Origin: Candidatus Aminicenantota bacterium
GTDB lineage: Bacteria; Acidobacteriota; Aminicenantia; S016-38
Direction: 5' to 3'
NCBI GenBank assembly: GCA_021161165.1
Contig: JAGHBF010000018.1
Location: 1 to 17,293 of the forward strand
Length of the DNA stretch: 17,293 bases
In this document: in pieces, positions 13,865 to 17,293 of the stretch
How positions within the stretch are numbered: position 1 is the stretch's first letter
Layout of the letters: each line of letters begins with the position of its first letter
Notes under the pieces: generated by a model
What the model saw: only the letters and a program-made list of their open reading frames with translations
The model's database searches: none
What the model was told of the DNA's origin: nothing
Position numbers and translations under genes: made by a program

Positions 13865-15045
13865 CCTCCAATTACCCACAACTGCTTCTGCGGATGGGAG
13901 AGGAATTCGGCGCCATCCTTTCTTATGACGACCATCTCCTCAAGGCTCATAACACCGTAGTTCGGGAGGTTAACCCTTGGTTCAAGGGTAAAGACCATTC
14001 CCTCCTCTACAGGGATGTAGGGAAGGCTTCCATATCGCTCCCAGATTGGGGCAAGAAGTGCAGCGCCGTCATGGGCATCCCTTCCAACCTGGTGCCCAAG
14101 GGCATGGGGGTATTCGTCATACCCCTGGGAGACAATGTAATCCCTTGCTATCTTATCTATTTCCCAGCCCTTTTTTCCTGGTTTTAGCTCCTCAGCGGAG
14201 AGCTGAATAGCGGTTTTTATCGTATCAAAGGCCTTTATCACCTCTGGCGGAGGAGCAGTCTCTCCCTTTCTGAGGAAATACCACATCCTTTGAAGATCAG
14301 AGCAATACCCATCAAGCTTTATTCCGAAATCAATATTCAATAATTCTCCCTCTTTAATGGCCTTCTCTGTGGGAGAAGCATGGGCACCTACTTCCTGTGG
14401 TCCGGCAAAAACTGCAGGACAGGATGATGGATCCCAGGCGGGCTCTGCACCAAGCTCTTCCATCCAGCCCACGAATAATTCAGCCACCTCCTTTTCCTTT
14501 AAGCCCTGTCTCAGGACCTTTGTCAATCTATCGAACATCTTTTCTGTTTCTTCTACCGCTCTTTTTATGCGTTCAAGTTCCGAAGGAGTCTTTCTGCTCC
14601 TTAAAGCCTGTACGATTTCCTGGGCCGAAGTCAGCCTGTGGATAAACCTGGTACCCTCCAGGTGCTCCTGAAGAAGAAGATACATCCCGTGGGTAAGACC
14701 ATCGCTTGTGGGGTCATCAAGAGAATAATTCAATCCTATAGATCTCGGAGACTTTTCTTCAAGAATTTTTAAAAGCTCCTCCCTTATCCCTCCTCTGTAA
14801 GTAATAATTCTTGAAAAAATACCGACTTTCTCCACCTCTTGACGATCGAGTTCTCCTATTATCGCTATTTTCTCGCCATCAGCAAAGAACATCAGAGCGG
14901 ATTGCCATGTAAGATTGAATGGCAGAACATATTGCATTGCCGGGTCAGGATTTACACCGGTTTCTCTTGTAAATATCATCCACAGGGCCATTCCTTTTTC
15001 CCTTAGTATTCCTATTACCTGTTCAGCCTTTTCCTTTTCTATCAT
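13861..15045 (-). CDS. M24-family metallopeptidase (Xaa-Pro aminopeptidase/prolidase type)
   Basis: A 394-residue cytoplasmic metallopeptidase with the pita-bread fold, which releases N-terminal residues next to proline from peptides. An N-terminal creatinase-like domain (about 1-145) precedes the M24 catalytic domain. All five metal ligands are visible: Asp239 in NIDFG, Asp250 in CSDLQR, His318 in ALGHQVG, Glu355 in FTLEP and Glu369 in SLEEMVV. HALGHQVGRDAHD is slightly off the usual HGIGH form. The start ATG overlaps the OPT transporter stop as ATGA (15045-15042), so the two are translationally coupled. The pairing suggests cutting of imported peptides. Aminopeptidase P versus prolidase cannot be decided from sequence. 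Confidence 0.9.
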   Translation of the reverse strand: MIEKEKAEQVIGILREKGMALWMIFTRETGVNPDPAMQYVLPFNLTWQSALMFFADGEKIAIIGELDRQEVEKVGIFSRIITYRGGIREELLKILEEKSPRSIGLNYSLDDPTSDGLTHGMYLLLQEHLEGTRFIHRLTSAQEIVQALRSRKTPSELERIKRAVEETEKMFDRLTKVLRQGLKEKEVAELFVGWMEELGAEPAWDPSSCPAVFAGPQEVGAHASPTEKAIKEGELLNIDFGIKLDGYCSDLQRMWYFLRKGETAPPPEVIKAFDTIKTAIQLSAEELKPGKKGWEIDKIARDYIVSQGYDEYPHALGHQVGRDAHDGAALLAPIWERYGSLPYIPVEEGMVFTLEPRVNLPNYGVMSLEEMVVIRKDGAEFLSHPQKQLWVIGG

Positions 15046-17069
15046 TCCTTTACCCTTCTTGCGTAAACATAGAAGAAAATCAACAGCAATGAGAAAGCAA
15101 TAACACTGATTATTTCTCCTTGACTGTTAAGCCACTTATCTGCTAACTCAGAGGCTTTCTCAAGGGGTAATCCCATTTTCAGCGCGAGAGCTCTTCCCTT
15201 CCAGGCAGAGTAGTCTATTTTTTCAGAAACATTCAGGAACTTGAGAAAGGCTCCAACCACTCCCATTAGAGCGCCTCCTGCAATGAATCCTGATGCTATA
15301 AGAGTTCCCTTATCCCTTCTCTTTTTGGCAATTTCTCCCTTTCCTTTTCCCACAAGATATGAAATGAATCCTCCCACAAGCAGAGGAAGGTTTAGTTCAA
15401 GAGGCAGATACATTCCCAGAGCAAAGGCAAGGGTGGGAACTTTTGACATTTCCACGAGGACCGCTACTATAGCACCGATTCCGTAAAGTAGCCACGGCAC
15501 TGGCTGCTTGCTCATCATGGAAGAAATTAAAGCAGCCATAAGATTGGCCTGCGGAGCCTGCAATTCCCTTGAAGTAAACCCATAACTCTGGTTAAGAATC
15601 ATAATAACGATGCCTATAAGGATGGAAGCTATAGCAAGACCCAGAAATTTGTACCTCTCCTGATTTCTTGGTGTAGCACCTGTCCAGTAACCTATTTTCA
15701 GATCTGTAATGAAGCCACCTGCCACAGAAAGAGCAGTACATACAACACTGCCTATGAGAAGGGCAATTACCATTCCCCGTCCACCTGAAAGCCCTGCATA
15801 TACGAGAACGAGGGACGTAATTATAAGCGTAACAAGGGTCATTCCTGAGACCGGATTGGTTCCCACAATTGCAATAGCTGTTGCAGCAACTGTTGTAAAT
15901 AAAAAGGCCAGAAGAAATGCAATAATTACACCGATGGTTGCAATTTTGGCATTGGAAAGAGATGCAAAGAATATCCACATAAATATAAGAACAGTTATAA
16001 TTCCAATGATTATTGTGCTCATCTTTAAGTCAGTGTCATATCTGGGCCTGTTGTCTGTTTCCGTGTGCTTGCGGAAAATTTCCTTAAAACCAAGGGAAAA
16101 GGATTTATACATTATTGGAAGGCTTTTTAGTATCCCTATAAATCCTGCTGTTGCTATGGCTCCTATCCCTATTTTCTGGACATAAGTTTTAAACAACATA
16201 ACTTCATTCATGGAGGAAATTGGTATCTCGCCCGGTGGTATTGGAACACCAACATGTCTCCCCACCATCCAGATAAGAGGAATCATAACAAAGGTGGAAA
16301 GGAAGCTCCCTGCAACTATTACAGCAGAGTAGCGCAATCCTACTATGTATCCCAGACCCAGAAGAGACGCTACTGCATCCAGCTTCAACACCATTCTCGC
16401 CTTTTCGTTGAGGGTCTTCATAAATGGAATCCACTGGAAATCTATAAATTCATCCCAGAGTTTTACTGTTCCGGCTATAAAATCGTATATTCCTCCGATA
16501 AGCATGCTCCATACGAGAACCAGAGCGCCAGAACCACCTTTTTCACCAGCTACAAGGATCTCTGTTGTGGCAGTTGCCTCAGGAAAGGGTAATTTTCCAT
16601 GCATCTCTGCCACGAAATAGCGTCTTAAAGGAATCAGAAAGAAAATTCCCAGAGCACCACCAAGGAAGGCTGAAACTGCTATTGCAAAAAGAAGAGAAAT
16701 AGAGGATGGAAACTGATTCTGAAGTTGAAGAATAAAAATGGCTGGGGTAGTAAAAATTGCTCCTGCCACAATAACTCCGGAAGCAGCCCCAATGGACTGA
16801 ATAATCACATTCTCCAGCAGAGTGGATTTTCTTCTGTAAAGAGCAGATATTCCCACAGCAAGAATTGCAATGGGTATAGCTGCTTCAAAGACCTGCCCAA
16901 CTTTTAAACCCAGATATCCCGCTGCGAAGGTGAAAAGGGCCGCCATAATGGCACCCCAGAGAACTGAACGCCCCGTAACCTCAGGGACATTATCCCCGGG
17001 CATTACAGGAATATACTTTTCCCCCTCCTTTAGTGGGGTGTAAGCATTTTCTGGTAGTCCTTTACCCAT
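15042..17069 (-). CDS. OPT-family oligopeptide transporter
   Basis: A 675-residue inner-membrane protein of the oligopeptide transporter (OPT/YSL) superfamily, with about 15 or more hydrophobic segments spread over its length. Supporting family features are the N-terminal EVTGRSVLWGAIMAALFTFAAGY region before the first membrane segment, GKLPFPEATATTEILVAGE (about 154-172), typical of bacterial OPT proteins, and GGFITDLKIGYWTGATPRNQ (about 453-472). Known members take up small peptides or metal chelates, usually with protons. GGGAG (17080-17076) lies 6 bases before the ATG, which overlaps the previous stop as TGATG. The downstream M24 peptidase argues for peptide rather than metal-chelate import. 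Confidence 0.92.
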   Translation of the reverse strand: MGKGLPENAYTPLKEGEKYIPVMPGDNVPEVTGRSVLWGAIMAALFTFAAGYLGLKVGQVFEAAIPIAILAVGISALYRRKSTLLENVIIQSIGAASGVIVAGAIFTTPAIFILQLQNQFPSSISLLFAIAVSAFLGGALGIFFLIPLRRYFVAEMHGKLPFPEATATTEILVAGEKGGSGALVLVWSMLIGGIYDFIAGTVKLWDEFIDFQWIPFMKTLNEKARMVLKLDAVASLLGLGYIVGLRYSAVIVAGSFLSTFVMIPLIWMVGRHVGVPIPPGEIPISSMNEVMLFKTYVQKIGIGAIATAGFIGILKSLPIMYKSFSLGFKEIFRKHTETDNRPRYDTDLKMSTIIIGIITVLIFMWIFFASLSNAKIATIGVIIAFLLAFLFTTVAATAIAIVGTNPVSGMTLVTLIITSLVLVYAGLSGGRGMVIALLIGSVVCTALSVAGGFITDLKIGYWTGATPRNQERYKFLGLAIASILIGIVIMILNQSYGFTSRELQAPQANLMAALISSMMSKQPVPWLLYGIGAIVAVLVEMSKVPTLAFALGMYLPLELNLPLLVGGFISYLVGKGKGEIAKKRRDKGTLIASGFIAGGALMGVVGAFLKFLNVSEKIDYSAWKGRALALKMGLPLEKASELADKWLNSQGEIISVIAFSLLLIFFYVYARRVKE

Positions 17070-17293
17070 CAGTATCTCCCGATTATTTCTTTTTTAGCTT
17101 TATCAAACGCTTTTTTATTAAATTTAATTTTTATCTTGGAGCTTTCCTTTATAAGAAATGCTCTGTAAAAATTATCCTTTTCCTGTTGAAGCATCTGTTT
17201 TTTGAATTTTGAAAGTTCTGCCTGCATTTTTGCAACATCAAAGATTCTCTTTTTAATCCTGTAGACAAAGGCACCCTTTTTCAATGGGTAAAC
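17069..17293 (-). CDS. C-terminal end of a probable SurA/PpiD-like periplasmic chaperone (partial)
   Basis: The frame is open to the window edge, giving 74 codons of a gene that begins outside. A TTG at 17284 could be read as a start, but no ribosome-binding site or signal peptide supports that. The fragment is basic and helical, with RIFDVAKMQAELSKFKKQML (about 17-36), then a short helix and SSKIKIKFNKKAF, then a stop. This resembles the C-terminus of PPIC-type peptidyl-prolyl isomerases such as SurA or PpiD, where a long helix is followed by a K-I-x-I-x-x-x-A/L tail. No rotamase domain is visible here, so the family call is tentative. Its TGA overlaps the OPT start by one base. Confidence 0.45.
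   Translation of the reverse strand, partial: VYPLKKGAFVYRIKKRIFDVAKMQAELSKFKKQMLQQEKDNFYRAFLIKESSKIKIKFNKKAFDKAKKEIIGRY

Noticed and set aside
15592..15978. A cysteine-rich reading frame of 128 codons on the minus strand, looking like a metal-binding peptide.
   Set aside because: It is a shifted frame of the OPT transporter gene on the same strand; the Cys and Tyr richness comes from Ile/Ala/Val codons read out of frame, and it has no ribosome-binding site.

Overview
This window reads as ordinary chromosome from a compact, AT-leaning Gram-negative bacterium. The outer membrane is implied by a FadL-type barrel, two TonB-dependent receptors, another small barrel protein, signal peptidase I and the end of a SurA/PpiD-like chaperone. 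Proteins are rich in Lys and Glu, and Arg is mostly AGA. The mix of TonB receptors, an OPT peptide transporter and propeller proteins recalls deep-branching lineages such as Aminicenantes-like or WOR-3-like groups. That placement is only an impression and I do not assign a taxon. There is no phage, transposon, CRISPR array or toxin cassette, and no gap longer than about 190 bases.

Layout. (1) 85-4120, plus: a FadL/OmpP1 transporter followed 10 bases later by a large TonB-dependent receptor with a carboxypeptidase-regulatory-like N-terminal domain, behind a sigma70-like promoter. (2) 4309-5034, plus: a lone helical DUF1641-like protein. (3) 5169-6155, plus: an isocitrate lyase/PEP mutase family enzyme with a near-consensus promoter. 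(4) 6152-8332, minus: a second TonB-dependent receptor with an unusual extra N-terminal domain; its stop overlaps the stop of the convergent lyase gene. (5) 8433-10418, plus: TrmJ-like tRNA methyltransferase, HU, tRNA-Leu(UAA), and a secreted propeller-like protein whose reading frame has no start codon downstream of the tRNA. (6) 10534-11202, plus: a small outer-membrane barrel. (7) 17293-11196, minus: a long tight run of chaperone C-terminus, OPT transporter, M24 peptidase, tRNA-Val(UAC), tRNA-Asp(GUC), signal peptidase I, KtrB and KtrA. Many of its junctions overlap by 1 to 4 bases.

How the genes work together. OPT plus an M24 peptidase suggests import of oligopeptides and their cytoplasmic trimming. 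KtrB/KtrA form a complete K+ uptake system. The outer-membrane genes suggest reliance on TonB-driven and FadL-type uptake.

I found no clearly new multi-gene system. The most unusual structure is in gene expression. Two protein genes begin inside or within 7 bases of the 3' end of a tRNA gene and have no room for a ribosome-binding site outside the tRNA. A third gene (trmJ-like) has a promoter-like pair that would place transcription start on its GTG. Three others have a -10-like hexamer exactly 6 bases ahead of a strong Shine-Dalgarno. These point to frequent leaderless or minimal-leader mRNAs, possibly released by tRNA processing. All of this is inference from sequence.
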